Positions 50,727 to 59,197 of a stretch of 64,000 nt of DNA are shown here, piece after piece; position 1 is the first letter of the stretch; each line of letters begins with the position of its first letter. The stretch covers positions 1 through 64,000 of the forward strand of contig JAITUC010000018.1 in NCBI GenBank assembly GCA_031286585.1, in the 5' to 3' direction. The position numbers were made by a program, and so were the translations under genes. The stretch is from Delftia acidovorans. GTDB lineage: Bacteria > Pseudomonadota > Gammaproteobacteria > Burkholderiales > Burkholderiaceae_C. The notes under the pieces were generated by a model that made no database searches, had not been told where the DNA came from, and was given only the letters and a program-made list of their open reading frames with translations.

Positions 50727-50824
50727 AGGCGCCAACGCCGCACGACCACACGACCATGCAGCAGCGGTGCGCAGTCGCTAAGATCAGCGCACCTGCCGCC
50801 CCCGACCCCGAGACCCGCCAACGC

Positions 50825-51544
50825 ATGGAACCCCGCACCGCTTCCAGTCCTTCCGCCAGCACCGCCGTTGCCGGCAATGCCGCCCGCGTGATCCGCGGGT
50901 GGATCGAGGGCGGCGTATATCCGGTGGGCGCGCTGCTGCCGTCGCAGCGCGACCTGTCGGAGCAGCTGGGCATCAGCCGGACCTCGCTGCGCGAGGCGCT
51001 GTCCACGCTGCAGGGACTGGGCCTGGTCGTGGCGCGGCCCGGCAAGGGCATGTACGTGACCGAGGCCGCCGACGCCCCGGCCTCCGCCGCAGAGGCCTGG
51101 CGGTTTGCCGACTCGCATGCGCTCACCGATGTCTATCAGCTGCGCTATGCGCTGGAGGGCTTTGTCGCACGCCTGGCCGCCCTGGTGGTGCAGCCCGAAG
51201 ACGTGGCGGCGCTGCAGGCCAACCTGCAGGCCATGCAGCAGAGCATCGAGTTGGCCGATTTCGTGCAGGCCACGCGCCTGGATTTCGAGTTTCACCTGCA
51301 GATCGCCACCATCTCTGGCAACCATGCGATTGCCGACGTGCTGCGCGGCAGCGGCGAGGTCATGCAGGAAAGCCAGCGCCTGCCGTACTACAAGCGCGGC
51401 GCGCGCCATGCGACCGCCGAGGAGCATGCCGCCATCATCGAGGCCCTGTCCCGGGGCCGGCCCGAACTGGCCCAGCAGGCCATGGCCACGCACATCGTGC
51501 AGGCTGCCCAGCGCGCGGGCGTGCACTTTCCCACCGGCCTGTAG
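50825..51544 (+). CDS. GntR-family (FadR subfamily) regulator
   Basis: A 239-aa GntR regulator: N-terminal winged helix (AARVIRGWIEGGVYPVGALLPSQRDLSEQLGISRTSLREALSTLQGLGLVV) and a C-terminal FCD domain (helical; LRYALEGFVARLAALVVQPEDV, FEFHLQIATISGNHAIADVL, HAAIIEALSRGRPELAQQAMATHI). The ATG at 50825 is chosen; an in-frame ATG at 50756 would add 23 residues. Neither has a clear ribosome site. The two TGGT-N3-ACCA palindromes upstream of the MFS gene are the expected binding sites of this subfamily, so it likely represses the allA/MFS module. Confidence 0.9.
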   Translation: MEPRTASSPSASTAVAGNAARVIRGWIEGGVYPVGALLPSQRDLSEQLGISRTSLREALSTLQGLGLVVARPGKGMYVTEAADAPASAAEAWRFADSHALTDVYQLRYALEGFVARLAALVVQPEDVAALQANLQAMQQSIELADFVQATRLDFEFHLQIATISGNHAIADVLRGSGEVMQESQRLPYYKRGARHATAEEHAAIIEALSRGRPELAQQAMATHIVQAAQRAGVHFPTGL

Positions 51545-51642
51545 GCGCGCCAGCACGAGCCCGATCGGCCGGGTTTTTGGCCTTACCATCATCGGCGCGA
51601 CGCATTTTTCCCCTCTCTACAGACCGCCACGGATGCCGATCC

Positions 51643-52941
51643 ATGACAAGCCAAGGAAATGAACTCTGCATACTGGCAGACGCCCTCGCGGCGCAGCGTG
51701 AAGGACTCTTGCAGACTTGGCGCAAGGCCGTCCGGCGGGACCCGGCACTGACCGCCGGCGAGGCGCTTCCCCGCACCCAGTTGAACGATCACATTCCGGC
51801 CGTGCTGGCCGCGTTCGAGCAGCAATTGCGCACCCTTGGCGGCGCCCCGGCGGGCGCTGCCGAGCCGCCGGGCAATGGCGAGCAGGCCGCCGCCCACGGC
51901 CTGCACCGCTGGCAGCAGGGCTATGACCTGCATGAAGTCGTGCGCGAACTGGGCCTGCTCAACGAAGTCATGGTGGCGCAGCTGGAGGCCTATGCCGAGG
52001 AGCATCCCGATGCGCATGGCGCCATGCCCGTTGCGCGCAAGGCCTGGGCCGCCACCTACACGCGCGACGTTCAGGACAGCAGCACCCAGTATTTCCGCCT
52101 GCAGCAGCAGGAGGCCGAGGGCCATGTCCGGGACCTGGAAGCGGCGCTGCATGACCTGAGCGCGCTGGACCTGCAGCGCTCGCAACTGTGGGAGCAGGTC
52201 GCGCATGACCTGCGCAGCAACGTTGGCGTGGTGGCCAATGTGACGCATGGCCTGGGCATGCAGCATGCGCCGGCGCAGTCGCGCGAGAAACTCCTGCGCA
52301 TGCTGGACCGCAACGTCCAGTCGCTGCGCCATCTGCTGGATGACGTGACGGAGCTGGCCAAGCTGCACGCCGGGCGCGAGCATCGCCAGCTGACCTCCTT
52401 TGACGCAGCCGAGGTGATCACCCATCTGTGCGAAGGGCTGCAGGCCCTGGCCAACGATCGCGGCCTGTACCTGCACCTGCAGGGGCCGGGGACGATGCCG
52501 GTGGAAGGCGATGCCTTGAAACTGCGCCGCATCGCGCAGAACCTGATACTCAATGCGCTCAAGTACACCCAGGAGGGTGGTGTCACGGTGAAGTGGGCTC
52601 TGGGCGATGGGGAGGACCAGCGCCGCTGGATGCTCTCCATCGGGGACACGGGCCCTGGCATGGCGCCTGCGGCGCCTTTGGTTGCCGCCCTCAAGCAGGC
52701 CACGGACATGGATCCTGCGGGCCACCTGGGGTCGGCGGCATCCGGGGAGGTCCGCGCCGGGGGCGTGCCGCAGCAAGGCGTTGCGGCGGCCAGCTACCGC
52801 AGCGGCGCAGGCGAGGGGATAGGCCTGTCCATCGTCAAGCGGCTGGCGGAATTGCTGGACGCCACGATCGAGGTGCAGTCGGCCGCGCAGACCGGCACGA
52901 CCTTTCTTCTTCTGTTTCCGCTGCGGTACGCCGACGAGTGA
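51643..52941 (+). CDS. Histidine kinase with RsbRD-N-type sensor domain
   Basis: A 432-aa soluble kinase with no membrane segment. The N-terminal ~150 residues match the RsbRD-N / RsbT co-antagonist fold (LLQTWRKAVRRDPALTAGE, HGLHRWQQGYDLHEVVRELGLL). A coiled coil precedes the phosphoacceptor helix with His188 in EQVAHDLRSNVG. The ATPase domain has the N-box (NLILNALKYT), G1 (GDTGPGM) and G2 (GIGLSIVKRLAEL). Between the G1 and G2 boxes is a long Gly/Ala-rich segment. No response regulator gene is beside it, so it is orphan here. The short gap before bfr holds the repeat element listed below. Confidence 0.88.
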   Translation: MTSQGNELCILADALAAQREGLLQTWRKAVRRDPALTAGEALPRTQLNDHIPAVLAAFEQQLRTLGGAPAGAAEPPGNGEQAAAHGLHRWQQGYDLHEVVRELGLLNEVMVAQLEAYAEEHPDAHGAMPVARKAWAATYTRDVQDSSTQYFRLQQQEAEGHVRDLEAALHDLSALDLQRSQLWEQVAHDLRSNVGVVANVTHGLGMQHAPAQSREKLLRMLDRNVQSLRHLLDDVTELAKLHAGREHRQLTSFDAAEVITHLCEGLQALANDRGLYLHLQGPGTMPVEGDALKLRRIAQNLILNALKYTQEGGVTVKWALGDGEDQRRWMLSIGDTGPGMAPAAPLVAALKQATDMDPAGHLGSAASGEVRAGGVPQQGVAAASYRSGAGEGIGLSIVKRLAELLDATIEVQSAAQTGTTFLLLFPLRYADE

Positions 52942-52961
52942 GCGCCAGCCGGCCCCGGCAG

Positions 52962-53043
52962 TGAAAATGGCCCCCACGCTACCCTTGCTGCGCAAGGTTC
53001 GCTGCCCCCCAAGGGGGCGTTTTCATCTTGGGGCGGCCCGGCG
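52962..53043. repeat. GC-rich intergenic repeat element (Comamonadaceae type)
   Basis: This gap element combines GGCCCCCACGCT, an internal part with CTTGCTGCGCAAGG, a 6-bp GCCCCC/GGGGGC hairpin (53004-53009 and 53013-53018) followed by four Ts, and CTTGGGGCGGCCCGGCG. I recall sequences with the same order of blocks as frequent intergenic repeats in Comamonadaceae genomes. The hairpin could terminate the kinase gene. I only see one copy in this window. Confidence 0.55.
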
Positions 53044-53045
53044 AT

Positions 53046-53070
53046 AAAAAAAACGGGCACACAGGCCCGT
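53046..53070 (-). terminator. Rho-independent terminator of bfr
   Basis: ACGGGC (53053-53058) and GCCCGT (53065-53070) form a 6-bp stem. On the minus strand it is followed by eight Ts (53046-53053). It lies 47 bp past the bfr stop. Confidence 0.75.
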
Positions 53071-53117
53071 CGTTTCAAGTGCCGGGCTGCGGCACAGGCC
53101 GCGCCCGGGTGCGCGTG

Positions 53118-53594
53118 TCAGGACTCTTCGCCCATCTGCGACTGCAGGTAGTTCTGGATGCCGACCTTCTCGATCAGGTCCAGCTGGGTCTCCAGGTAGT
53201 CGATGTGCTCTTCGGTGTCGTCCAGGATCTTTTGCAGCAGATCGCGTGAGACGTAGTCGCGCACGCTTTCGCAGTGGGCAATGCCGTCCTTGAGGGTCTT
53301 TTGCGCGCCTTGCTCGCTGCTCAGGTCGCAGGCCAGCGCCTCGGGCACGTCCTCGCCGATCTGCAGCTTGCCCAGGTCCTGCAGGTTGGGCAGGCCGTCG
53401 AGCACGAAGATGCGGTCCATGAGCCAGTCGGCGTGCTTCATCTCGCCGATGGACTCCTCGTACTCCTTCTTGGCCAGCCTGTCGAAGCCCCAGTGCTTGT
53501 ACATGCGGTAGTGCAGGAAGTACTGGTTGATGGCCGTCAGCTCGTTCTTGAGTTGGGCTTGCAGCCAGGTGATGACTTGTGCGTCGCCTTGCAT
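53118..53594 (-). CDS. bfr: Bacterioferritin
   Basis: A 158-aa ferritin-like bacterioferritin, a 24-mer iron store. Glu18, Glu51, Met52 (haem ligand), His54, Glu94 and His130 are conserved at the E. coli Bfr positions. The ferroxidase ligand Glu127 is replaced by Thr127 (sequence DDTEEH), with Glu at 128 and 129. This may weaken the ferroxidase centre, as in the haem-binding type subunits of two-subunit bacterioferritins of some bacteria. No second bfr gene is in the window. It is divergent from ahpC. Confidence 0.93.
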   Translation of the reverse strand: MQGDAQVITWLQAQLKNELTAINQYFLHYRMYKHWGFDRLAKKEYEESIGEMKHADWLMDRIFVLDGLPNLQDLGKLQIGEDVPEALACDLSSEQGAQKTLKDGIAHCESVRDYVSRDLLQKILDDTEEHIDYLETQLDLIEKVGIQNYLQSQMGEES

Positions 53595-53963
53595 GGGGAC
53601 TCCTTCGTTGTGCGTGGGGCGACCGCGCCGGGTGCTGATCGCTATAGGTGTGGATTGTCTAGGGTTTCTGCGTCAGATCAAGCAAACCCCTGTTGCCGCG
53701 CATTGGCTGCTTATGAGGCGCGTTCTCGTTTCCGGCCCTGCAGGCCGACGCGGCTGCAGGGTTGCTGCATTGCCTTGTCATATTTCGGCCCAAAATAGGC
53801 TCTTCAGGCCATTCGCGGGCTGGCCCGAGTCCGCAGGCCTGGAGACAAGGATGTCTTTATAGTTTTTGGCAATCAAATGAATGCAATCAATTCATTGGAT
53901 CAATTGAATGCCTGGGCCTAGACTTCGTCCTGTGTTCACTCACCAACCACAAAGGAAACAGCA
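53595..53963. other. Intergenic regulatory region, bfr / ahpC
   Basis: A 369-bp gap between divergent oxidative-stress and iron genes. From about 53850 to 53920 it is visibly AT-rich, with two overlapping inverted repeats: AATGAA / TTCATT (53876-53881 and 53891-53896) and TCAATT / AATTGA (53887-53892 and 53902-53907). These look like a regulator site for ahpC. ahpC genes are often OxyR-controlled, but I find no full OxyR-type ATAG-N7-CTAT array. No convincing -35/-10 pair was found. Confidence 0.5.
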
Positions 53964-54527
53964 ATGTCCGTGATCAACACCCAAATCAAGCCCTTCAAGA
54001 CGCAGGCCTTCAAGAACGGCAAGTTCATCGAAGTGACCGAAAAGGACGTCCTGGGCAAGTGGGCCGTGTTCTTCTTCTACCCCGCTGACTTCACCTTCGT
54101 GTGCCCCACCGAACTGGGCGACGTGGCCGACCACTACGACGAACTGCAAAAGCTGGGCGTGGAAGTCTTCTCCGTCTCTACCGACACCCACTTCGTGCAC
54201 AAGGCATGGCACGACACGTCGGACACCATCCGCAAGATCAAGTACACGATGCTGGGCGACCCCACCTGGGAAATCAGCAACAACTTCGAAGTCCTGCGTC
54301 CCGGCCAGGGCCTGGCTGACCGCGGCACCTTCATCGTCGATCCCGATGGCGTGATCCAGGCCGTGGAAATCACCGCCGAAGGCATCGGCCGCAATGCCGC
54401 CGATCTGCTGCGCAAGGTCAAGGCTGCCCAGTACGTCCGCAACCACCCCGGTGAAGTCTGCCCCGCCAAGTGGGAAGAAGGCGACAAGACCCTGGCTCCC
54501 TCGCTCGACCTGGTCGGCAAGATCTAA
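53964..54527 (+). CDS. ahpC: Alkyl hydroperoxide reductase subunit C (peroxiredoxin)
   Basis: A 187-aa typical 2-Cys peroxiredoxin reducing alkyl hydroperoxides and H2O2. The peroxidatic Cys is in [16 protein letters not shown] and the resolving Cys in [31 protein letters not shown] lies between. It is paired with ahpF, its dedicated reductase, 103 bp downstream. A perfect terminator sits in between, so some ahpF transcription may come from read-through or its own promoter. Confidence 0.96.
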   Translation: MSVINTQIKPFKTQAFKNGKFIEVTEKDVLGKWAVFFFYPADFTFVCPTELGDVADHYDELQKLGVEVFSVSTDTHFVHKAWHDTSDTIRKIKYTMLGDPTWEISNNFEVLRPGQGLADRGTFIVDPDGVIQAVEITAEGIGRNAADLLRKVKAAQYVRNHPGEVCPAKWEEGDKTLAPSLDLVGKI

Positions 54528-54568
54528 GCGGTACGCCGCTTCCTGTTCACAGTTGAACTGTTGAAGAC

Positions 54569-54599
54569 GCCCGGGTGCCTGGCGCCCGGGCTTTTTTTT
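54569..54599 (+). terminator. Terminator between ahpC and ahpF
   Basis: GCCCGGG (54569-54575) and CCCGGGC (54585-54591) form a perfect 7-bp stem followed by eight Ts (54592-54599). It separates ahpC from ahpF and would lower ahpF levels relative to ahpC. Confidence 0.85.
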
Positions 54600-54630
54600 C
54601 CGAAAATTCGTATTTCCCTAGGAGTCCGAC

Positions 54631-56187
54631 ATGCTTGACAACAACCTGAAAGCCCAATTGCAGGCCTACCTGGAGCGCCTGCAGCGTCCGGTGGAGCTGG
54701 TGGCTTCGCTGGATGACAGCCAGGGTGCGCGCGAGCTGAAGGAACTGCTGCTGGAAATCCGCGAGCTGAGCGACAAGATCACCGTCGTCGAGCACAACGA
54801 CGCCGAGGTGCGCAAGCCCTCGTTCCTCATCACCAACCCCGGCGTGGACAGCGGCGTGCGTTTCGCAGGCGTCCCCCTGGGCCATGAATTCACCTCGCTG
54901 GTGCTGGCCCTGCTGCAGGTCGGCGGCCATCCGTCCAAGGAATCGGCCGAGCTGCTGGAGCAGGTGCGCAACATCGACGTGCCGCTGCACTTCGAGACCT
55001 ATTACTCGCTGTCCTGCCACAACTGTCCCGACGTGGTGCAGGCGCTGAACCTGATGTCCGTGCTCAACCCCAAGATCAGCCATACCGCCATCGACGGCGG
55101 GCTGTTCCAGAAGGAAGTCGAGCAGCGTGAAGTCATGGGCGTGCCCACCGTCTTTGTGAACGGCGAGCGCTTCGGCCAGGGCCGCATGGAGCTGGCCGAG
55201 ATCGTGGCCAAGGTCGATACCGGCGCCGCTTCGCGTGAAGCGGCCAAGATCTCCGCCAAGGACGCCTTCGACGTGCTGATCGTCGGCGGCGGCCCGGCCG
55301 GCGCGGCGGCTGCCATCTATGCGGCGCGCAAGGGCATCCGCACCGGCATCGCCGCCGAGCGCTTCGGTGGCCAGGTGCTGGACACCGTGGACATCGAGAA
55401 CTTCATCTCGGTCGCCAAGACCGAAGGCCCGCAACTGGCCGCCGCCATGGAGCGCCATGTGCGCGACTACGAGGTGGACATCATGAACCTGCAGACGGCG
55501 TCCAAACTGATCCCGGCTGCCACGGAAGGCGGGCTGATTGAGGTGCAGACCGCCTCGGGCGCCAGCCTCAAGGCCAAGACCGTCATCCTTTCGACCGGCG
55601 CGCGCTGGCGCAACATGAACGTCCCGGGCGAGGACAAGTACCGCACCAAGGGCGTGACCTACTGCCCGCACTGCGACGGCCCCTTGTTCAAGGGCAAGAA
55701 TGTGGCCGTCATCGGCGGCGGCAATTCGGGCGTGGAAGCGGCCATCGACCTGGCCGGCATCGTGCGCAGCGTGACGCTGCTGGAGTTCGCCAGCGAGCTC
55801 AAGGCCGACGCCGTGCTGCAAAAGAAGCTGCGCAGCCTGCCCAACGTCACGGTCATCCTCAACGCCCAGACCACCGAGGTCAACGGCGATGGCAAGAAGG
55901 TCACCGGCCTGACCTACAAGGACCGCACGACGGAAGAGGTCAAGACCGTGGCGCTGGAAGGCATCTTCGTGCAGATCGGCCTGCTGCCCAACACCGACTG
56001 GCTCAAGGGCACGGTGGAGCTGACTCGCTTCGGCGAGATCGTGATCGATGCCAAGGGCCACACCAGCGTGCCCGGCGTGTTCGGCGCAGGCGACTGCACC
56101 AACGTGCCGTACAAGCAGATCATCATTGCTGCCGGTGCCGGCTCCACGGCTGCGCTGTCGGCCTTCGACCACCTGATCCGCCACTGA
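54631..56187 (+). CDS. ahpF: Alkyl hydroperoxide reductase subunit F
   Basis: A 518-aa flavoprotein disulphide reductase that recharges AhpC with NADH. N-terminal tandem thioredoxin-like domain with the redox pair in [14 protein letters not shown]; the FAD domain starts [21 protein letters not shown]; the second CxxC pair is in [13 protein letters not shown], next to the NAD-binding [19 protein letters not shown] 54631 has TAGGAGTCCGAC upstream. The gene ends before a strong terminator. Confidence 0.96.
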   Translation: MLDNNLKAQLQAYLERLQRPVELVASLDDSQGARELKELLLEIRELSDKITVVEHNDAEVRKPSFLITNPGVDSGVRFAGVPLGHEFTSLVLALLQVGGHPSKESAELLEQVRNIDVPLHFETYYSLSCHNCPDVVQALNLMSVLNPKISHTAIDGGLFQKEVEQREVMGVPTVFVNGERFGQGRMELAEIVAKVDTGAASREAAKISAKDAFDVLIVGGGPAGAAAAIYAARKGIRTGIAAERFGGQVLDTVDIENFISVAKTEGPQLAAAMERHVRDYEVDIMNLQTASKLIPAATEGGLIEVQTASGASLKAKTVILSTGARWRNMNVPGEDKYRTKGVTYCPHCDGPLFKGKNVAVIGGGNSGVEAAIDLAGIVRSVTLLEFASELKADAVLQKKLRSLPNVTVILNAQTTEVNGDGKKVTGLTYKDRTTEEVKTVALEGIFVQIGLLPNTDWLKGTVELTRFGEIVIDAKGHTSVPGVFGAGDCTNVPYKQIIIAAGAGSTAALSAFDHLIRH

Positions 56188-56207
56188 GCTGAACAGGCGT
56201 GAGAAAG

Positions 56208-56239
56208 GGCCCGGATGCCTCGGCATCCGGGCCTTTTTT
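56208..56239 (+). terminator. Terminator of ahpF
   Basis: GGCCCGGATGCC (56208-56219) and GGCATCCGGGCC (56222-56233) form a perfect 12-bp stem with a 2-base loop, followed by six Ts (56234-56239). Confidence 0.9.
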
Positions 56240-56351
56240 CATTCCGGCGCTGTCATGCGCGTGCCTTGCCGGCGCAGGTGGCACACAGATGGTTGTCCAG
56301 CAGCCCGGTGTGCCAGCGGGGATTGCGCCAGGGCCTATGCGCCAGATCAAA

Positions 56352-56380
56352 TCAATGAATGAGAACTATTCGCATATAAT
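56352..56380 (+). promoter_or_regulatory. Promoter with Fur-box-like element of the haem uptake operon
   Basis: A perfect TATAAT at 56375-56380 is overlapped on its upstream side by AATGAGAACTATTCGCAT (56358-56375), which resembles the Fur box. The -35 region (56352-56357, TCAATG) is poor. Overlap of a Fur-type operator with the -10/-35 spacer of a TonB receptor gene fits iron-repressed transcription. The gap 56188-56497 otherwise holds only the ahpF terminator and this leader of about 110 bases. Confidence 0.65.
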
Positions 56381-56497
56381 TTTTCTTCATCCAGCCAGCA
56401 CATGACGCGCCAACGGCTGGCGGGCCAACCGCCAGCCGCTGCAACCAGAAGCCAGCTCTCGCACATCCATGTTGATCAGAGAGGGAGGGTTTCTGGA

Positions 56498-58759
56498 ATG
56501 GCTGACATCTTCGCAATGCAATCGCGCGCCCGGCTGGCGCGCCGTCCCCTGGCCGCCGCCTGTGCGCTGCTGTGCGGCTCCATCGCAATGGCCCAGCAGC
56601 CGGGTCAGGCCGCCGCAGAGACCGACACGCAGTTGTTGGCGCAGGCCGGAGCTGGTGCAAGAGCGGGTACACCGGCCCTCAAGGAGATGGTGATCAGCGC
56701 CTCGCGCGAGGTGCAGGACCCTGACACCCTGCCCATGAGCATCGACGTGATCGACGCCGGCCGCATGGAGCGCGAGCAGGCCAGCGACATCCGCGAGATG
56801 GTCAACCTGCTGCCCAATGTCGAGGTGCCGCGTGCCCCGGCCCGCTTTTCGCTGGCGACCTCGTCGGCCGGGCGTGACCAGAACAGCGGCTTCAACATCC
56901 GTGGCCTGGATGGCAACCGCGTGCTCATGCTGGTCGATGGCGTGCGCCTGCCGCGCAGCTACAGCTTCAGCGCCAACAGCTTCGGCCGTGACTACCTGGA
57001 CCTGGGCCTGGTGCAGCGCGTGGAAATCCTGCGCGGCTCCACGCCCGCGCTGTATGGATCGGACGGCATGGGCGGCCTGGTCAACTTCGTGACCGTGCAG
57101 CCAGACGATCTGCTGGGCAAGGACAAGCGCATCGCCGGCCGCGTGGCTGCCGGCTATGACGGCTCGGACAACGGCCGCAAGCTGGGCGCCACCGCGGCGG
57201 GCCGTGCCAGCCCCGAATGGGCCTGGCTGCTGTCGGCGGGCCTGGGCCGCTCCCGTGCGCTGGAGAACATGGGCACGAACAACGTGACGGGCGCGGCGCG
57301 CACCACCCCCAACCCCGAGAAAGACCGCAGCGAATCGCTGATGGGCCGCCTGGTCTTCACGCCCAGCGCCGTGCAAAAGCATGTCTTCACCTTCGAGAAC
57401 GTGGACAAGCGTGCCGACTACGCCCTGCTGTCCGCGCGCTCGGCCACCGTGGCCAACTCGGACTCGCGCACCGACATGAAGCGCTGGCGGGCCAGCTGGC
57501 AGGGCCAGTGGCAGCAGCTGGGCACGGCGCTGGCCGATGAGCTGCAGCTGATGGCCAGCTACCAGAAGTCCGACGCGCGCGAATTCGTCACCGAGACGCG
57601 CATCGGCCTGCCCTACCGCGAGCGCGACGTGACCTATGACGAGGACGCGATCCAGCTGCACGCCCAGGCCAGCCGCCTGCTGCGCTGGAGTTCCTCGGCC
57701 AGCGGCAAGTTCACCTACGGGCTGGACTACCTCCGCAACAAGGTGGTCAACGAACAAAACGGCATCACGCCGCCCGTGGGCGAGAGCTTCCCGCTCAAGC
57801 GCTTCCCCGACACCACCGAAAGCGCCGCCGCCTTGTTCGCCCAGGCCGAGCTGCACAACGGCCCCTGGAGCGTGACCCCGGGCCTGCGCGCCGAGCACTA
57901 CAGCATCAAGCCCCGGCAGAACGGCTTTCTGCCCACCGTGGTCAGCAACTCCGACTCTGCGCTCTCGCCCAAGCTGGGCGTGCTGCTGCAGGCCAGCCCG
58001 GTCTGGTCCGTCTATGGCAACTACGCGGCAGGTTTCCGGGCGCCCAATGCCGGCCAGAGCAACGCCTTCTTCGAGAACCCGGTCGCCTTCTACAAGAGCA
58101 TCCCCAATCCCGACCTGCGGCCTGAAAAGAGCCAGACTTTCGAGCTGGGCCTGCGCGGGCGCATGGACAGGCTGCGCCTGGACGCCGCCGTGTTCACGGG
58201 GCGCTACAAGGACTTCATCGTCGACCAGCAACTGGTCGCGGGCCAGCCCGGCAACGCGGCCAACCCCGCCATCTACCAGTCCATCAACGTGGGCCGCGCC
58301 CGCATCAGCGGTTTCGAACTCAAGGCCGACTACGACTGGGGCCGCTGGGCCGGCGGCGGCTGGCAGACGCGCCTGGCCTACGGCTATACCGACGGCAAGG
58401 ACACTCAGTCCGACAAGCCGCTGGACACCATCTCGCCCCAGCAGCTGGTGCTGGGCGTGCGCTATGAGCATGCGGCCGTGGACTTGCAGTTCAACGTCTC
58501 GCACTGGAGCGGCAAGAAGGCCGGCGACGTGTCCAACGGCAGCGCCGCCTGGCTCAGCCCCTCGGCCACCGTGGCCGACCTGAGCGCCCAGTGGCGCATA
58601 CGCCCCGACCTGCGCCTGAACGCCGGCATCTACAACCTGACCGACAAGAAGTACTGGCGCTGGGCCGATGTGCGCGGCCTGGCGGCCAACACGGCGATTG
58701 CCGATGCCTACAGCCAGCCCGGCCGCCATGTGCGGGTGTCGATGGTCAAGGATTTCTGA
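56498..58759 (+). CDS. TonB-dependent haem/haemoglobin receptor
   Basis: A 753-aa outer-membrane receptor. A long signal region (RRPLAAACALLCGSIAMAQQ) precedes the TonB-box area and the plug domain (MVISASREVQDPDTLPMSIDVIDAG, FNIRGLDGNRVLMLVDGVRLPRS, LRGSTPALYGSDGMGGLVNF). The barrel carries the FRAP (GFRAPNAGQ) and NPDL (IPNPDLRPEKSQTFELG) boxes typical of haem receptors, and ends with a terminal Phe (VSMVKDF). Start at ATG 56498; the frame is open to 56402. A Fur-like operator covers the promoter. It leads an operon with a 123-aa gene and hmuS. Confidence 0.9.
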   Translation: MADIFAMQSRARLARRPLAAACALLCGSIAMAQQPGQAAAETDTQLLAQAGAGARAGTPALKEMVISASREVQDPDTLPMSIDVIDAGRMEREQASDIREMVNLLPNVEVPRAPARFSLATSSAGRDQNSGFNIRGLDGNRVLMLVDGVRLPRSYSFSANSFGRDYLDLGLVQRVEILRGSTPALYGSDGMGGLVNFVTVQPDDLLGKDKRIAGRVAAGYDGSDNGRKLGATAAGRASPEWAWLLSAGLGRSRALENMGTNNVTGAARTTPNPEKDRSESLMGRLVFTPSAVQKHVFTFENVDKRADYALLSARSATVANSDSRTDMKRWRASWQGQWQQLGTALADELQLMASYQKSDAREFVTETRIGLPYRERDVTYDEDAIQLHAQASRLLRWSSSASGKFTYGLDYLRNKVVNEQNGITPPVGESFPLKRFPDTTESAAALFAQAELHNGPWSVTPGLRAEHYSIKPRQNGFLPTVVSNSDSALSPKLGVLLQASPVWSVYGNYAAGFRAPNAGQSNAFFENPVAFYKSIPNPDLRPEKSQTFELGLRGRMDRLRLDAAVFTGRYKDFIVDQQLVAGQPGNAANPAIYQSINVGRARISGFELKADYDWGRWAGGGWQTRLAYGYTDGKDTQSDKPLDTISPQQLVLGVRYEHAAVDLQFNVSHWSGKKAGDVSNGSAAWLSPSATVADLSAQWRIRPDLRLNAGIYNLTDKKYWRWADVRGLAANTAIADAYSQPGRHVRVSMVKDF

Positions 58760-58825
58760 AGCATGCGCCTGTGGCGCGGGCGCATGCATGTGCAACGCTG
58801 CCAACCGAAACGCAAGGAGAACCCC

Positions 58826-59197
58826 ATGCATCCATCCAAGAGTGAGAGCCTTGCCCAGGACGAGGAATACCTGCTGCCCGAGAACGAGGCCGCGCTGGCC
58901 GCCACGCTGGCCCTGATGACCGGCTTTGGCCACGGTTGCCGCGACACCCATAGGCCGGCCATGGCCGCCCGGGTGGCCGAGCAGCTCGAAAACCTGGCCT
59001 GCGCGGGCGGCCTGTCCCATGACATGCGCGCCCTGCTGGGGCGGCTGCAGCAACGCTGGCAGGCGGTGGCCGATGCGGGCGCACCGTTGCGCTCGCACCG
59101 CGCCGTGTCCGATGCCGGAGTCGCCCTGCCTGGAGTCCATGCAGCCCAGCCGGTGCCCCATGCGCTCTGGCACGCACCGCTGGACACCCTGCAATGA
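58826..59197 (+). CDS. Uncharacterised 123-aa protein of the haem operon
   Basis: A small cytoplasmic protein of unknown function in a haem uptake operon: an acidic start (SESLAQDEEYLLPENEAAL), a helical middle (LALMTGFGHGCRDTHRPAMAARVAEQLENLACAGGLSHDMR), and a His-containing Ala-rich end. An AAGGAGA ribosome site precedes the ATG. The stop overlaps the start of hmuS (ATGA at 59194-59197), so the two are translationally coupled. His residues in the middle and end could bind haem, but this is a guess. I do not recognise the family. Confidence 0.8.
   Translation: MHPSKSESLAQDEEYLLPENEAALAATLALMTGFGHGCRDTHRPAMAARVAEQLENLACAGGLSHDMRALLGRLQQRWQAVADAGAPLRSHRAVSDAGVALPGVHAAQPVPHALWHAPLDTLQ

Noticed and set aside
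53641..53670. OxyR site CTATAGGTGTGGATTGTCTAGG between bfr and ahpC
   Set aside because: Only partial matches to ATAG-N7-CTAT elements and wrong spacing. Kept only as part of the intergenic description.
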